NCBI GenBank assembly: GCA_910577175.1
Contig: CAJTLU010000007.1
Coordinates: 62,001-126,000, forward strand
Source of the DNA: an uncultured Lachnospiraceae bacterium
Lineage (GTDB): Bacteria > Bacillota > Clostridia > Lachnospirales > Lachnospiraceae
Length of the DNA stretch: 64,000 bases
Direction: 5' to 3'
Shown: positions 25,173 through 34,713 of the stretch, in pieces
Position numbering within the stretch: the stretch's first letter is position 1
How the letters are laid out: every line of letters starts with the position of its first letter
The notes under the pieces: generated by a model
What the model was told of the DNA's origin: nothing
Databases searched by the model: none
What the model saw: the letters and a program-made list of their open reading frames with translations, nothing else
Made by a program: the position numbers and the translations under genes

Positions 25173-25908
25173 TCTGCTCCGGATTCCTGTCTGCCTTCTG
25201 CCATGCCGGGAGTGTACCGTCGGTTATAGCATGGAACAGCCGTTCTTTTGCGCCTTTGTTTTCTTTGTTGAGACGATTTACCAGTTCCTTTGCGTAGGCG
25301 CGCCTGGTATAGCCGTCAGCGGGACATGGGTTCTTCTGGACCGGAAGGTCATATTTTTTCTGAAAGCCGATGATATCTGCTTCCTCCACATAAATCAGCG
25401 GACGTATCAATGTAATATCCGAACGGTCCAGATAGGTGACGGGAGAGAAGCAGCTATAGCGGCCTTCATAAAGAAGAGACAGAAGCATTGTTTCCACTAC
25501 ATCGTCCTTATGGTGGGCATAGGCAGACTTATTGCAGCCCAGTTCCTTTGCCTTATCATTGAACGCGCCTTTTCTCAGCTTTGCGCAAAGAGAACAGGGA
25601 TTGCTTTCTTTCCGGATGTTGAAAATTACGTCCCCGATTTCAGTTTTCTGTATATAATACGGAACTTCCAGCTCCGCACAAAGTTTCTCTATTCTGCTTA
25701 AATCAAATGTACCGAAGCCAAGGTCCACCGTAATCGCACAGAGCGTAAAAGGATTTGGGTAAAAGCGGCGGAGACCCGCAAGGGCATAAAGAAGTGCAAG
25801 GGAGTCTTTCCCTCCGGAAATGCCGACTGCAATTTTGTCTCCCGGTTGTATCATCCGGTAATCGTCCACGGCTTTCCGTGTATAGCTTAATAATTGCTGT
25901 AGTTTCAT
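25141..25908 (-). CDS. PP-loop ATPase of the TtcA/TilS-like tRNA thiolation family
   Basis: A 255-residue adenylating enzyme. The PP-loop motif is GISGGKDSLALLYAL (about 35-49). A CxxC pair (NPCSLCAKLRKGAF, about 117-130) and a later Cys (NPCPADGYTRR) follow the TtcA pattern for Fe-S-dependent 2-thiocytidine formation in tRNA; AYAHHKDDVVETMLL is also typical. Start ATG 25908 (MKLQQLLSYTRKA) is preferred because AAAGGA precedes it and family proteins begin here; the frame is open to 26007. Many Clostridial paralogues are unassigned, so the exact tRNA position is inferred. Confidence 0.82.
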   Translation of the reverse strand: MKLQQLLSYTRKAVDDYRMIQPGDKIAVGISGGKDSLALLYALAGLRRFYPNPFTLCAITVDLGFGTFDLSRIEKLCAELEVPYYIQKTEIGDVIFNIRKESNPCSLCAKLRKGAFNDKAKELGCNKSAYAHHKDDVVETMLLSLLYEGRYSCFSPVTYLDRSDITLIRPLIYVEEADIIGFQKKYDLPVQKNPCPADGYTRRAYAKELVNRLNKENKGAKERLFHAITDGTLPAWQKADRNPEQTTAPSLRNTE

Positions 25909-26116
25909 GCCTGCAGTCCTTTCCAATGTGTTCCATATGCCTTTATCAGTTGAAGGTATAGGGTTAAAATGCATACTAACTATACCATATCCTGCGTTTT
26001 TTGACAAGTTTTTTTACCCTTTTTCCCATTTGACACACTTATAACACTTTTCTTTCTTACAATAAAGTCCGTACGAATGAAATGTCAATGGTTTTTTGGG
26101 AAAGGTGGTCGTTTTT

Positions 26117-28504
26117 TTGACACAGAAAACAAAAGAGTTACATAGAAACAGGAGCTTTCGCAGGGCAGTTCTGGGAGCAGCAGTATCATTCTGCTTCTTT
26201 ATGGGTGCTTCCCTATGCAGGGAAATGTCTGCCGCAGAGGCTGCCGCATTACGGGTACATAATTATGTAACAAAGGATACCTATGATTATACCGGTACAC
26301 AGGTACTCTATTATGTGGATGGGAAGAAGGTACAGACCGCTTATCCAGGACTGGTTTTAAGCGATGGTTCCGCTCTTGGTCCCTGCAAAGAAATATTTGA
26401 GGAAGGGCTTGGCGCCGTGTCTGATTACACTGACGGGGCAACGGAGTTTTCCCTCCGGTACGGTCCTTATACGATTCGGATGACTTTAGGGGATAAAAAA
26501 GCATTTGTAAACGGAGTGCAGAAAATTATGCCGAACGCACCGGTACTGTATTCGTTTCAGGGTGGTACGGAGAAATACTTATACGTTCCGACACGTTTTG
26601 TTGCAGAGTCGTTCGGGCTTTCCTACACATGGGACAGTGCAGCCTGTACTTCCTCTATCCAGCGGCCGAATGTAATTTATGATGGAAGCCAAAAAGTAAA
26701 CTATCAGGGGCTAACACCTTCCCTTTCGTTAAATGGCCGTATAGTAAGCGATAACGGAGCACCAGGGTATGTGTTTGACGGGTGCGCATTGTTTGCTGCA
26801 GAGGATTGCTTTGAAAAAACTGGCCTGGCTTCTTATTCCTATAGTGAAGGAAGCGGTTTGATTTTGTTAAAAAGAGGAGATACCCTTCTTCGTTTTGTAC
26901 TAGATAGTCCTGTAGCCTATATCAATGAAACACCGTATCTGCTAAGCACGGTTCCACGTCTGATTACGCCGCGCGATTCGGCAAAGGCAAAGGTATACAT
27001 ACCGGCACAGTTTGCTGCAGACGCGTTTGGCTTTGAGACCTCTTATGACGAACAGACGGGCGCGCTGCAGATAAGTGGTACAGGTAACGGAAGTACGGAG
27101 CAGCTTCCGGGAGGAACCGGAGGTTCCGGCACGGTGATTCCGGACACTGCGTCCTATGGAGAAGAGTTATTCTCGCATCAGACCTATCAGCAGGTAATTG
27201 AGCATTTTACGGCTCTCGGGTATAAGGTTCCAGGGGCTATAGCTGCTTATTCCTGTGTGCATTCCGATGCACTTTATCTGCGTGGGATTAGCCTGCGTGA
27301 TGTTATAATAACGGATAAATATGATGTGATTGAAATCGAAATTCCGAAATGCAAGAACCCTTTTGGAGAAAAAGCTTATTATAATACCGAAAATGCCTAT
27401 TTGAACTATTGTTACCTGTTTGGTGAAAACAATTTTAAAATAACGATTTTCAAAACGAAGGATTTACAGTATTATTCTTATGATGCACCAGACGGCTGCG
27501 TAATTCATTTTACAGATACGCTCGGGATGTATGAGGATTATATAAAATTCAACAATGTAATACCAACACCGGATTGGACTGATGTGATGGCAGGAGAAAA
27601 TACGTCAGCATCACTGCTTCCTGCAGCAGTATTTTCAAGGGAGCATTTTGTTATCCGTCTGCCGGAGGGGGTTACAGAGCAGGAACTGACGGACAATGAC
27701 GAGTATACCAACCGGCGCTTTACCATCCGCATTCCTGGCAATCATGTGGCATTTTTTAAGGAACAGCAGGAATACAATCCGGTTTCTTCATTAAAGAATT
27801 ATACCGTTTCCTACCGGGCGTCAGATGACAGTACCATTCTTACCTTTCACACAACAAAAATACAGGGCTATTCCTATGTTGTCTGTGGCGGCTACCTTGC
27901 GGTAAAAATTGCGGACCCGCCGGAGATATACGATAAAATTATTGTACTTGATGCAGGACATGGAGGAATTGACCCGGGAACACTGCGTGGAAATGTTTAT
28001 GAGAAAAATGTTAATTTTAATGTGGTAAACGTATATGCGCCGGAATATTTTAAAAATTCCGACATAAAGGTATATTATACCCGTACAACGGATACCAAAA
28101 TTTCACTGGAAAACCGTGCTGCATTTGCAAAATCGGTAGGAGCAGATTTCTTTATCAGCTTTCATGTAAATGCACATTCCAATGCGGCGGTGGCCGGGAC
28201 AAGCGTGTATTATTCCGCTTCGAACAACCAGGCAAACGCTGCCGGGCTGAAAAGCTCTGTACTGGCTAATACCGTGTTAAAGCAGCTGGTTTCGGAATGG
28301 GGGACCAAAAACCGTGGTATTGCAACGGCAAAATTCGTTGTGATACATGAAAATACCGTTCCGGCCGTGTTAATCGAGTGCGGCTTTATCACCAATGACG
28401 GCGACTTGCAGAAAATCAGGGATGCTGCATACCAGAAGAAGGCAGCAAAGGCTATTTTTGATGCAGTAAATGAGATTTTCAGGCAGTATCCGACCAGACG
28501 ATAA
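26117..28504 (+). CDS. N-acetylmuramoyl-L-alanine amidase with stalk domains
   Basis: A 795-residue exported cell-wall hydrolase. TTG 26117 is chosen as start (AAAGGTGGT nine bases before), giving a signal peptide or anchor at about 17-43. Two copper-amine-oxidase N-like stalk domains follow (about 45-200 and 210-330; LYVPTRFVAESFGLSYTWD and VYIPAQFAADAFGFETSYD), then a Gly/Ser linker and a beta-rich middle. The C-terminal amidase_3 domain (about 610-795) has the zinc ligands in VLDAGHGGIDPG and FISFHVNAHSN and the catalytic Glu in VLIECGFITNDGD. It cleaves the lactyl-amide bond between MurNAc and the stem peptide. A glycosidase-like gene follows 48 bp later. Confidence 0.92.
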   Translation: MTQKTKELHRNRSFRRAVLGAAVSFCFFMGASLCREMSAAEAAALRVHNYVTKDTYDYTGTQVLYYVDGKKVQTAYPGLVLSDGSALGPCKEIFEEGLGAVSDYTDGATEFSLRYGPYTIRMTLGDKKAFVNGVQKIMPNAPVLYSFQGGTEKYLYVPTRFVAESFGLSYTWDSAACTSSIQRPNVIYDGSQKVNYQGLTPSLSLNGRIVSDNGAPGYVFDGCALFAAEDCFEKTGLASYSYSEGSGLILLKRGDTLLRFVLDSPVAYINETPYLLSTVPRLITPRDSAKAKVYIPAQFAADAFGFETSYDEQTGALQISGTGNGSTEQLPGGTGGSGTVIPDTASYGEELFSHQTYQQVIEHFTALGYKVPGAIAAYSCVHSDALYLRGISLRDVIITDKYDVIEIEIPKCKNPFGEKAYYNTENAYLNYCYLFGENNFKITIFKTKDLQYYSYDAPDGCVIHFTDTLGMYEDYIKFNNVIPTPDWTDVMAGENTSASLLPAAVFSREHFVIRLPEGVTEQELTDNDEYTNRRFTIRIPGNHVAFFKEQQEYNPVSSLKNYTVSYRASDDSTILTFHTTKIQGYSYVVCGGYLAVKIADPPEIYDKIIVLDAGHGGIDPGTLRGNVYEKNVNFNVVNVYAPEYFKNSDIKVYYTRTTDTKISLENRAAFAKSVGADFFISFHVNAHSNAAVAGTSVYYSASNNQANAAGLKSSVLANTVLKQLVSEWGTKNRGIATAKFVVIHENTVPAVLIECGFITNDGDLQKIRDAAYQKKAAKAIFDAVNEIFRQYPTRR

Positions 28505-28552
28505 AGAATTGAGAGGTCACTTGAAGGAAATGTTAAGATAGGAGAATGTTTT

Positions 28553-30322
28553 ATGAAAAAAAATCAACTAAAAAGAGTGCTTTCTATTTGCACATTCGTG
28601 CTTTTTGCCGGTCTGTTCTTTTTTGGGAACAAGGCTGAGCAGGCCAATGCAGCGTCCCTTCATATTAAGGCAGAGTATGATGTGGAAACGCCGGTTACCT
28701 CCCTGCCTGTCACGCTGTCCGTGACAAGCTCTTCGGAGATAACTGTGTTAAAGTATACGTATGCAAGAGTAGCAAAGAGCTCTTACTTTACAAAATACGA
28801 AGAAAATACGTTTGATGCTAAAAAGAATGCCGACGGAACCTATTCGTTTTCAGTCGTACAAAACGGTTATGTTTCTGTACTGGCGGTCAACAAGGACGGA
28901 GAGGAAGCGCTTCTTGTTTTCAAGGTAGCCAACGTGGATACAGAGGCTCCGGTGATTACGGTAACGTCTAAGAAAGTAAATGATTCGTATCAGGTATTCA
29001 TGCAGGCAAAGGATGACCAGTGTGACAGCATCAGCCTCCGGTATGTGGAAGGGGCATATGCGTCGCCTTCTGATCCGGTTTGGAAGAAAGCAGAAGTTTT
29101 TACGAACCAGAAAGAATTGCTTCTTTCGGAAGGAAAATATACCTTTATGGCAACGGATGCCGCAGGAAACACCCATGTGATTATACGGCGTTTTGGCGAG
29201 GTAAAAGAGACAGAAGAGTTCCGTGCGGTCTGGATTGCTTATCTGGACTTTAAAACGACAGGTTATACGAAAAAGGAGTTTCAGGCACAGATAGAAACGA
29301 TGTTTAATGAAGTCAGTGCCATGAATATGAATGCCGTAGTCGTTCATGTACGCCCGTTTGGTGATGCAATGTATGAGTCCGATTATTTCCCATGGTCGCG
29401 TTATGTTTCCGGTACACAGGGGAAGGATCCTGGCTTTGACCCGTTGGAAATTATGGTAGAAGAGGCGCATGTACGCGGTCTGGAGTTCCATGCATGGCTG
29501 AATCCTTACCGGATTACTTCTTCCTCTACGAATGTAAATGACTTAAGTAAGGATAACCCGGCAAGAATTTATCGTACTGACAACGACAAGAGCAATGACC
29601 GTAATGTGCTGACGTATGACGGAAAATTGTATTATAACCCGTCGTCCAAGGAGGTACAGACGCTTTTGGTAAACGGTATCCGGGAAATTGTAAAGAACTA
29701 CGATGTAGATGGCATTCACTTTGACGATTATTTCTATCCGACGCTTGGTAAAAATTTCACAAAGAATTTTGACGCACCGGAATATGAAACCTACAAAAAG
29801 GCTCAGATTGCAAAAAAGGAATCATACCTTTCCATTGCCGACTGGCGACGTGAGAATGTTAATTCTCTGGTACGCAGTGTCTATGCCGCAGTAAAGCAAA
29901 TTAATCCTGATGTTGTATTTGGTATCAGTCCTGGCGGCTTTATGGACGCTTTAAAGGCGGATGACAAATACTATGTAGACTTTGAAACCTGGCTTGGCTA
30001 TGATGGTTATATCGATTATCTGTGTCCGCAGCTTTATTGGAGCAATGACCATACGATTTATCCTTATAACGATATTTTAAATCGTTTTATCAAGGCAGCT
30101 GTGAATCCGGATGTAAAGCTGTATGTAGGTGTCGGCGCTTACAAGGCTGGAATCAAAACCGAAGGCGACGCATGGTATAAAGATACCAATGTATTGCGTG
30201 ATATGATTCGATATGCAAGAAACACAAATCAGGTAGACGGTTTTGTTGTGTACAGTTACAAGTATTTGATATCAAAGCGTGATTATGCGGCAATTAAGAA
30301 CATGTTAAAGGAATTTAAGTAA
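28553..30322 (+). CDS. exported GH10-like (GHL10/DUF187) glycoside hydrolase
   Basis: A 589-residue exported protein with a signal peptide (about 1-33), an Ig-like/fibronectin-like beta region (about 35-215) and a C-terminal TIM-barrel GHL10 domain (about 222-589). The barrel signatures are EFRAVWIAYLDF, MNMNAVVVHVRPFGDAMYES, GLEFHAWLNPYR, YDVDGIHFDDYFYP and YIDYLCPQLYW. Members are thought to act on peptidoglycan or related glycans; the location behind a muramoyl amidase supports a wall-remodelling role (inference). The catalytic acids are probably within DGIHFDDY. Confidence 0.9.
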   Translation: MKKNQLKRVLSICTFVLFAGLFFFGNKAEQANAASLHIKAEYDVETPVTSLPVTLSVTSSSEITVLKYTYARVAKSSYFTKYEENTFDAKKNADGTYSFSVVQNGYVSVLAVNKDGEEALLVFKVANVDTEAPVITVTSKKVNDSYQVFMQAKDDQCDSISLRYVEGAYASPSDPVWKKAEVFTNQKELLLSEGKYTFMATDAAGNTHVIIRRFGEVKETEEFRAVWIAYLDFKTTGYTKKEFQAQIETMFNEVSAMNMNAVVVHVRPFGDAMYESDYFPWSRYVSGTQGKDPGFDPLEIMVEEAHVRGLEFHAWLNPYRITSSSTNVNDLSKDNPARIYRTDNDKSNDRNVLTYDGKLYYNPSSKEVQTLLVNGIREIVKNYDVDGIHFDDYFYPTLGKNFTKNFDAPEYETYKKAQIAKKESYLSIADWRRENVNSLVRSVYAAVKQINPDVVFGISPGGFMDALKADDKYYVDFETWLGYDGYIDYLCPQLYWSNDHTIYPYNDILNRFIKAAVNPDVKLYVGVGAYKAGIKTEGDAWYKDTNVLRDMIRYARNTNQVDGFVVYSYKYLISKRDYAAIKNMLKEFK

Positions 30323-30349
30323 GCTGTTGATTTTCTGATAATCCATTAC

Positions 30350-30385
30350 GCAAATTGCGTTAAACTATGGTTTAGCGCAATTTGC
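30350..30385. terminator. hairpin after the GH10-like gene
   Basis: GCAAATTGCGTTAAAC pairs with GTTTAGCGCAATTTGC (one wobble) around a TATG loop. No T-tract follows, so it may be a weak terminator or a DNA-binding inverted repeat for the recombinase gene that starts 38 bp later. Confidence 0.5.
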
Positions 30386-30423
30386 AATATTGATGAATCT
30401 ACTGCCCTCTGGAGGATTTCCCT

Positions 30424-31482
30424 ATGGAACAACGTACTTATCATGAGCAAACGAATATTCAAAATACAAAACGTCTGCGGGAACTGATTTCCGATTTACC
30501 ACCGTATGTAGCAACCTTTTTCCGCGGCATCGAGCAGGTGACCGCATCGCGTACACGGATTGCGTATGCGTTTGACCTGCACGTGTTTTTTGAGTATATT
30601 TCTGCGACAAATCCGGTATATCAGGGAAAACCGTTAAAAGAAATAGAGTTTGACTTATTGACAAAGCTGCAGCCGATGGATATTGAAGAATATCTGGAGT
30701 ACCTGAAGCTTTATACCAACAAAGAAGGAAAAGAAATTACAAACAACGAGCGTGGGATAAAACGGAAGCTGGCGTCCCTGCGGACGTTTTACCGGTATTT
30801 TCATTCCAACCGCCTGATTGCAGAAAACCCGACACTGCAGGTAACAATGCCGAAGATCCATGAGAAAAATATTATCCGCTTTGAGCCGAACGAGGCCGCT
30901 GACTTTTTAGATGTTGTGGAAAGCGGCGCACGTCTTACCAAACAGCAACAGGTACGCCATGAGGCCAGCAAGGTAAGGGATTTGGCGATTACCACTCTCT
31001 TACTGGGTACAGGAATCCGTGTCTCCGAGTGTGTTGGAATCGATATCAAGGACATTGATTTTTCCAGCGACCGTATTAATATTGTCCGCAAGGGCGGCTA
31101 TGAATCATTTGTTTATTTCGGGGATGAGGTACGGGAGGCGCTGCTTTCCTATTCCGAGGAACGGAAAGGTCTGATTCCAAAGGAGGGACACGAAAACGCT
31201 TTCTTCCTCTCCAACCGGCTACAGCGGATTAGTGTAAGAAATGTGGAAGTTTTAGTGAAGAAATATGCGAGAACCGTCACGACGGCAAAAAAAATTACTC
31301 CCCACAAGTTGCGAAGTACTTACGGTACAGAACTTTACAAAGAAACCGGTGACATATATTTAGTAGCCGATGTCCTCGGTCACAAGGATGTAAATACTAC
31401 CCGTAAGCACTACGCAGATATTGAGGAAGAAAGACGACGCAGTGCAAAAAATGCAGTTACACTGCGTGAAAAAGGTAATTAG
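30424..31482 (+). CDS. tyrosine recombinase (XerC/XerD-like)
   Basis: A 352-residue site-specific recombinase. The N-terminal SAM-like core-binding domain (about 20-125) precedes the catalytic domain with Arg in GTGIRVSECVGI (about 199), Lys in NIVRKGGYES, HKLRSTYGTEL (H-x-x-R), LGHKDVNTT and the nucleophile Tyr in RKHYADI (about 334). Proteins like this resolve chromosome dimers or mobilise elements. No integrative element or flanking att repeats were seen, and the gene sits among housekeeping loci, which favours a chromosomal Xer role. ATG 30424 follows TGGAGG. Confidence 0.88.
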   Translation: MEQRTYHEQTNIQNTKRLRELISDLPPYVATFFRGIEQVTASRTRIAYAFDLHVFFEYISATNPVYQGKPLKEIEFDLLTKLQPMDIEEYLEYLKLYTNKEGKEITNNERGIKRKLASLRTFYRYFHSNRLIAENPTLQVTMPKIHEKNIIRFEPNEAADFLDVVESGARLTKQQQVRHEASKVRDLAITTLLLGTGIRVSECVGIDIKDIDFSSDRINIVRKGGYESFVYFGDEVREALLSYSEERKGLIPKEGHENAFFLSNRLQRISVRNVEVLVKKYARTVTTAKKITPHKLRSTYGTELYKETGDIYLVADVLGHKDVNTTRKHYADIEEERRRSAKNAVTLREKGN

Positions 31483-31502
31483 CAAATTCATAACAAAATC
31501 AG

Positions 31503-31868
31503 TTACATCTTATAATCACTTACGATGCGCTCCAATTCCATGACATCGGATGGTGACAGCAACTGATTTTTCAAATATTCCACCAAAAAATTGTTTAAGG
31601 AGCCGTTGTATACCTTATCCAACAATGCCTTGGTTTCAATATTCTGTACGGTTCGTTTGGAAATCAGTGCCCGGCAGATAAACCCCGGGTCTTCCCTGCG
31701 TACCGCCCCCTTCTCAATCAGACGGTTAATCACAGTATATGTAGTATTTTTTTCCCAACCGACGTATTCTTTAATTATTTTTGAAATATCTTTGGCGGCT
31801 AACACCTTATTGGACCAAAGCAGTTCCATGATGTTTAATTCGCCTTCATGTAATCGAATATCACCCAT
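31503..31868 (-). CDS. BlaI/MecI/CopY-family repressor
   Basis: A 121-residue winged-helix repressor. Features: GELNIMELLWSNKVLAAKDI, then the recognition helix in WEKNTTYTVINRLIEKGAV and the C-terminal dimerisation helices. In BlaI/MecI systems a BlaR/MecR membrane protease inactivates the repressor; no such partner is in the window. A TACAnnTGTA operator-like site sits 25 bp upstream, so it probably represses itself. Confidence 0.9.
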   Translation of the reverse strand: MGDIRLHEGELNIMELLWSNKVLAAKDISKIIKEYVGWEKNTTYTVINRLIEKGAVRREDPGFICRALISKRTVQNIETKALLDKVYNGSLNNFLVEYLKNQLLSPSDVMELERIVSDYKM

Positions 31869-31892
31869 GAATTCAACCCCTCTACACCTTTC

Positions 31893-31926
31893 TACACTTG
31901 TAAGAGATGTCGGATTTTCTTACAAG
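31893..31926. promoter_or_regulatory. operator region upstream of the BlaI-type gene
   Basis: TACACTTGTA (31893-31902) fits the BlaI/MecI half-site pattern TACAnnTGTA. CTTGTAAGA (31897-31905) is repeated as TCTTACAAG (31918-31926), a perfect 9-bp inverted repeat with a 12-bp spacer. Likely autoregulatory binding sites. Confidence 0.6.
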
Positions 31927-32020
31927 GTCCATACAATCTGTCCTAGGATTGTGGTGTAGTTTAATTCTACCATATTAGAATTGAAAATGCAAGCATTAAT
32001 TTCATTATTTGACAAAAAAA

Positions 32021-33247
32021 TTATTTTATACAAAAAACTGCGTAATATGGAATCTGCCTCATTACAGACGTAGAATGGAAGTTTTCAAAGCCGAACCGGT
32101 AATAGCTGTCCTCCTCTTTACAGTGATGCGCTATACGGTATGAAGCGATGCTCTTCCCTCTTCCACCCTTAGAAATTCTAAGCTCTACAGGAGTCGCATG
32201 CCCTTCTCCCACGAGGACAAATGCCACTTTTGCCTGGGCTTCTGACTCCCAAAAGCTAAGATGAAATGTTCCGTTGACCGACAAGGTCTGCATGACGTAG
32301 TTTTCTAATAGCGCCTTCCGGGTTTCCTCCGTTTCATTTCCCGCAAATGCAGAGGAAAGCATTCCGACATCCGGCAGATACAGCTTAAAGTGCGTTTCAT
32401 GGTTCTGCTCGTTCAGACGCAGTACCATGCCGCTCTGCTCCAGGTCAAAAAGGCTGTCCTGGTAAAGCGCATAGGTAACTCCCCTGCGAATTGCATTGAA
32501 GCGAAATTTTTTATTTTCCCGTTTGAGCTGCTCTGGTATTACGTCGATGACCTGAACAGCCTTTCCTGCTTCTTTTTCGTCATAGGTTGTCTCTATCACT
32601 GAGCGCATCCGGTTTTTTATCATGCAATGAATTTCGCCGACATTGTAAACTGATTTGGAAGAAATGTATTCGTTGACTGCTGCAGGCATCCCGCCGACAA
32701 CCAGATACTCTTCAAAAAGAGCCAGAAGCTCCTGATGCACAATATCCGGAACCGGTTCGGAGGTTAGAAAATGTCCCTGAATCATATCGACATACCAATC
32801 ATTCCCGACCGCATCAAGGAACTCGTCAAAACGTAGCGGAAATAATCGGCACATATGAAACTGCTCCTGCATTTCCTGTGCCGGTAAAAGCCCGGAAATT
32901 GCCATGATTGGAAGAAAGCTGCAATGAGTCAGGGATTTAAAAAGGGGCGGACAAAAAGAAATCTCATCTAAGATAACAATGAGACCGGATAGAAATACCT
33001 CTTCCAGCCGGAAATACTCTGCAATCGCTTCTGTGGCAGAATGTCCGGAAAGAATTTTATCACAAAAAAACTGCGCTGCCGCAGTATTCAGCTCAAAGTT
33101 TACATACAGGTACTGCGGATAATAAGCAGTCGCAAACTCAATTGCAAGATAAGTTTTCCCAGTCCCTTTTGTACCTGTCAGCAAAAACGGAACCGGGCAC
33201 TGCTGCTCTTTCCATTTCGTTAGCTCCATTATTGCGTTTCGTTTCAT
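32021..33247 (-). CDS. AAA-type ATPase (AAA_14/DUF4143-like)
   Basis: A 408-residue ATPase. The P-loop GTKGTGKTYLAIEFA (about 24-38) and Walker B LIVILDEISFCPP (about 89-101) are followed by a winged-helix-like middle and a C-terminal DUF4143-like region (RNAIRRGVTYALYQDSLFDLEQSGM ... TPVELRISKGG). This superfamily is abundant in gut anaerobes with unknown targets; a PD-(D/E)XK-like nuclease core is often proposed in the C-terminal part. Single gene, 33 bp downstream of rluD in transcription order. Confidence 0.8.
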   Translation of the reverse strand: MKRNAIMELTKWKEQQCPVPFLLTGTKGTGKTYLAIEFATAYYPQYLYVNFELNTAAAQFFCDKILSGHSATEAIAEYFRLEEVFLSGLIVILDEISFCPPLFKSLTHCSFLPIMAISGLLPAQEMQEQFHMCRLFPLRFDEFLDAVGNDWYVDMIQGHFLTSEPVPDIVHQELLALFEEYLVVGGMPAAVNEYISSKSVYNVGEIHCMIKNRMRSVIETTYDEKEAGKAVQVIDVIPEQLKRENKKFRFNAIRRGVTYALYQDSLFDLEQSGMVLRLNEQNHETHFKLYLPDVGMLSSAFAGNETEETRKALLENYVMQTLSVNGTFHLSFWESEAQAKVAFVLVGEGHATPVELRISKGGRGKSIASYRIAHHCKEEDSYYRFGFENFHSTSVMRQIPYYAVFCIK

Positions 33248-33280
33248 ATTGTACTACCCCTCCCTTTTCTGTTTCGCCTT

Positions 33281-34207
33281 TTAAGCGCAAGTTGCCCGGA
33301 GCTTTCGGATTAACTCGTTAAAATAATCTGGCAGCTCTGAAGAAAATTCCATATACTCTCCCTTCGTCGGATGGATAAAGCCAAGCACTCCGGCGTGCAG
33401 GGTCTGGCCGGTTAAGTGAAATGGATCCTTTTTCGGTCCGTACATGGTATCTCCTAATAGCGGATGTCCGATACTGGACATATGCACACGAATCTGGTGT
33501 GTTCTTCCTGTTTCAAGCTTACATGCAATATGGGAGTATTTTGTCCCGAACTGTTCGAGTACCTGATAATTCGTCGCGGCAAACTTCCCTTTCACCGGAT
33601 TGACCGCCATTTTCATCCGTTCCTCAGGATGCCTGCTAATCAGCGTTTCAATTCTGCCCTCCGGCTCTTCAAACGTACCGTAAACGAGAGCATTGTACTG
33701 TCTTGTAATAGAATGCTCCTTAAACTGCTCCGCAAGGCTCCGGTGTGCAGTGTCATTTTTGCAGGCAACAATAATTCCTGTTGTATTCTTGTCAATCCGG
33801 TGCACAATCCCCGGCCTTAAAATTCCGTTGATTCCGGAAAGCGAGCCGTTACAGTGATGAAGCAGGCCATTGACAAGGGTTCCCGTATCGTGACCTGCTG
33901 CCGGATGAATGACAAGTCCTTTCGGTTTATCCACGACAATAATGTCGTCATCTTCATAAACAACGTTCAGCGGAATGTCTTCTGCATCTACTGCAAGTCC
34001 TTCAGGTGGCGGAATCAGAACCTCAATCAAATCCCCCGCCTTTACCATATCCTTACAGCGTCCCGTATTATGGTTCAGCCATGCTCCGCCGCTTTCAATA
34101 ATCTTCTGCACGTAAGAGCGCGATACTTTAGGATAATTCACAGCGATTGCTTTATCAAGGCGAAGTCCGGCATCCTGTTCCTGTGCTATGAATTTGATTT
34201 CTTCCAT
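33281..34207 (-). CDS. rluD: RluA-family pseudouridine synthase (RluD-like)
   Basis: A 308-residue rRNA/tRNA uridine isomerase. An N-terminal S4 domain (about 14-75; RLDKAIAVNYPKVSRSYVQK) comes before the catalytic domain with the Asp motif GIVHRIDKNTTGI (about 139) and HQIRVHMSSIGHPLLGDTMYG near the end. RluD-type enzymes modify helix 69 of 23S rRNA; the exact target here is inferred. The start overlaps lspA by 22 bp, the usual lspA-rluD pairing. Confidence 0.93.
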   Translation of the reverse strand: MEEIKFIAQEQDAGLRLDKAIAVNYPKVSRSYVQKIIESGGAWLNHNTGRCKDMVKAGDLIEVLIPPPEGLAVDAEDIPLNVVYEDDDIIVVDKPKGLVIHPAAGHDTGTLVNGLLHHCNGSLSGINGILRPGIVHRIDKNTTGIIVACKNDTAHRSLAEQFKEHSITRQYNALVYGTFEEPEGRIETLISRHPEERMKMAVNPVKGKFAATNYQVLEQFGTKYSHIACKLETGRTHQIRVHMSSIGHPLLGDTMYGPKKDPFHLTGQTLHAGVLGFIHPTKGEYMEFSSELPDYFNELIRKLRATCA

Positions 34208-34695
34208 TTGTCAAAATCCTCGTCCTTATAATAAAAAATTAGTAAAAGGCAGGCAAAAATGCAACCACAGACTACACAGATATCCGCTACATTAAAGACC
34301 GGAAACTGAATCAGGTCAAATGAAAACAAATCGGTGACTCTGCCAGATACAATGCGGTCAATCATATTCCCGATAGCTCCTGCCGTAATAAGAAGAATAC
34401 AAATGCGTAACAGACGCATCCGCGGCACCCACGGCAGCTTAAGGTAGGCAAAGACTACAACGGCAAGAATCACAAAAGAAAGGATTGTTAAGAGAATCGT
34501 GTGCTTTCCAAGTAAGCCCCACGGACCGCCTGTATTGTAGACAAGCCGGAAAGAAAATACGTTTTTCCATAAAATCACCGGGGCATCCTTCAGCGAGGTT
34601 CTTGCCCATAGCTTTGTCAGCTGGTCTGCAGCAAGCAGGACTGCCAGTATTGTAAGATGCAGCAGACTGTTTCGTAGAAATATCTTTCGCTCCAT
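34186..34695 (-). CDS. lspA: lipoprotein signal peptidase (signal peptidase II)
   Basis: A 169-residue membrane aspartyl protease that removes prolipoprotein signal peptides after lipidation. Four hydrophobic segments are visible. The catalytic Asp pair is in GNMIDRIVSGRVTDLF and FPVFNVADICVVCG; NTGGPWGLLG is the conserved NxG region. It would process the lipoproteins in this window (at 22.9 kb and the carboxypeptidase at 40 kb). Confidence 0.96.
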   Translation of the reverse strand: MERKIFLRNSLLHLTILAVLLAADQLTKLWARTSLKDAPVILWKNVFSFRLVYNTGGPWGLLGKHTILLTILSFVILAVVVFAYLKLPWVPRMRLLRICILLITAGAIGNMIDRIVSGRVTDLFSFDLIQFPVFNVADICVVCGCIFACLLLIFYYKDEDFDKWKKSNS

Positions 34696-34713
34696 AATGA
34701 AAGCTCCCCTGTC

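Noticed and set aside
26031..26075. TTGACA at 26031 as a promoter for the amidase gene.
   Set aside because: The nearest -10-like TACAAT is 22 bp away, too far for a standard sigma-A promoter.
30424..31482. Tyrosine recombinase as sign of a prophage or integrative element.
   Set aside because: No phage, relaxase or transposition genes, no att-like repeats nearby; surroundings are housekeeping genes, so a chromosomal Xer-like role is more likely.
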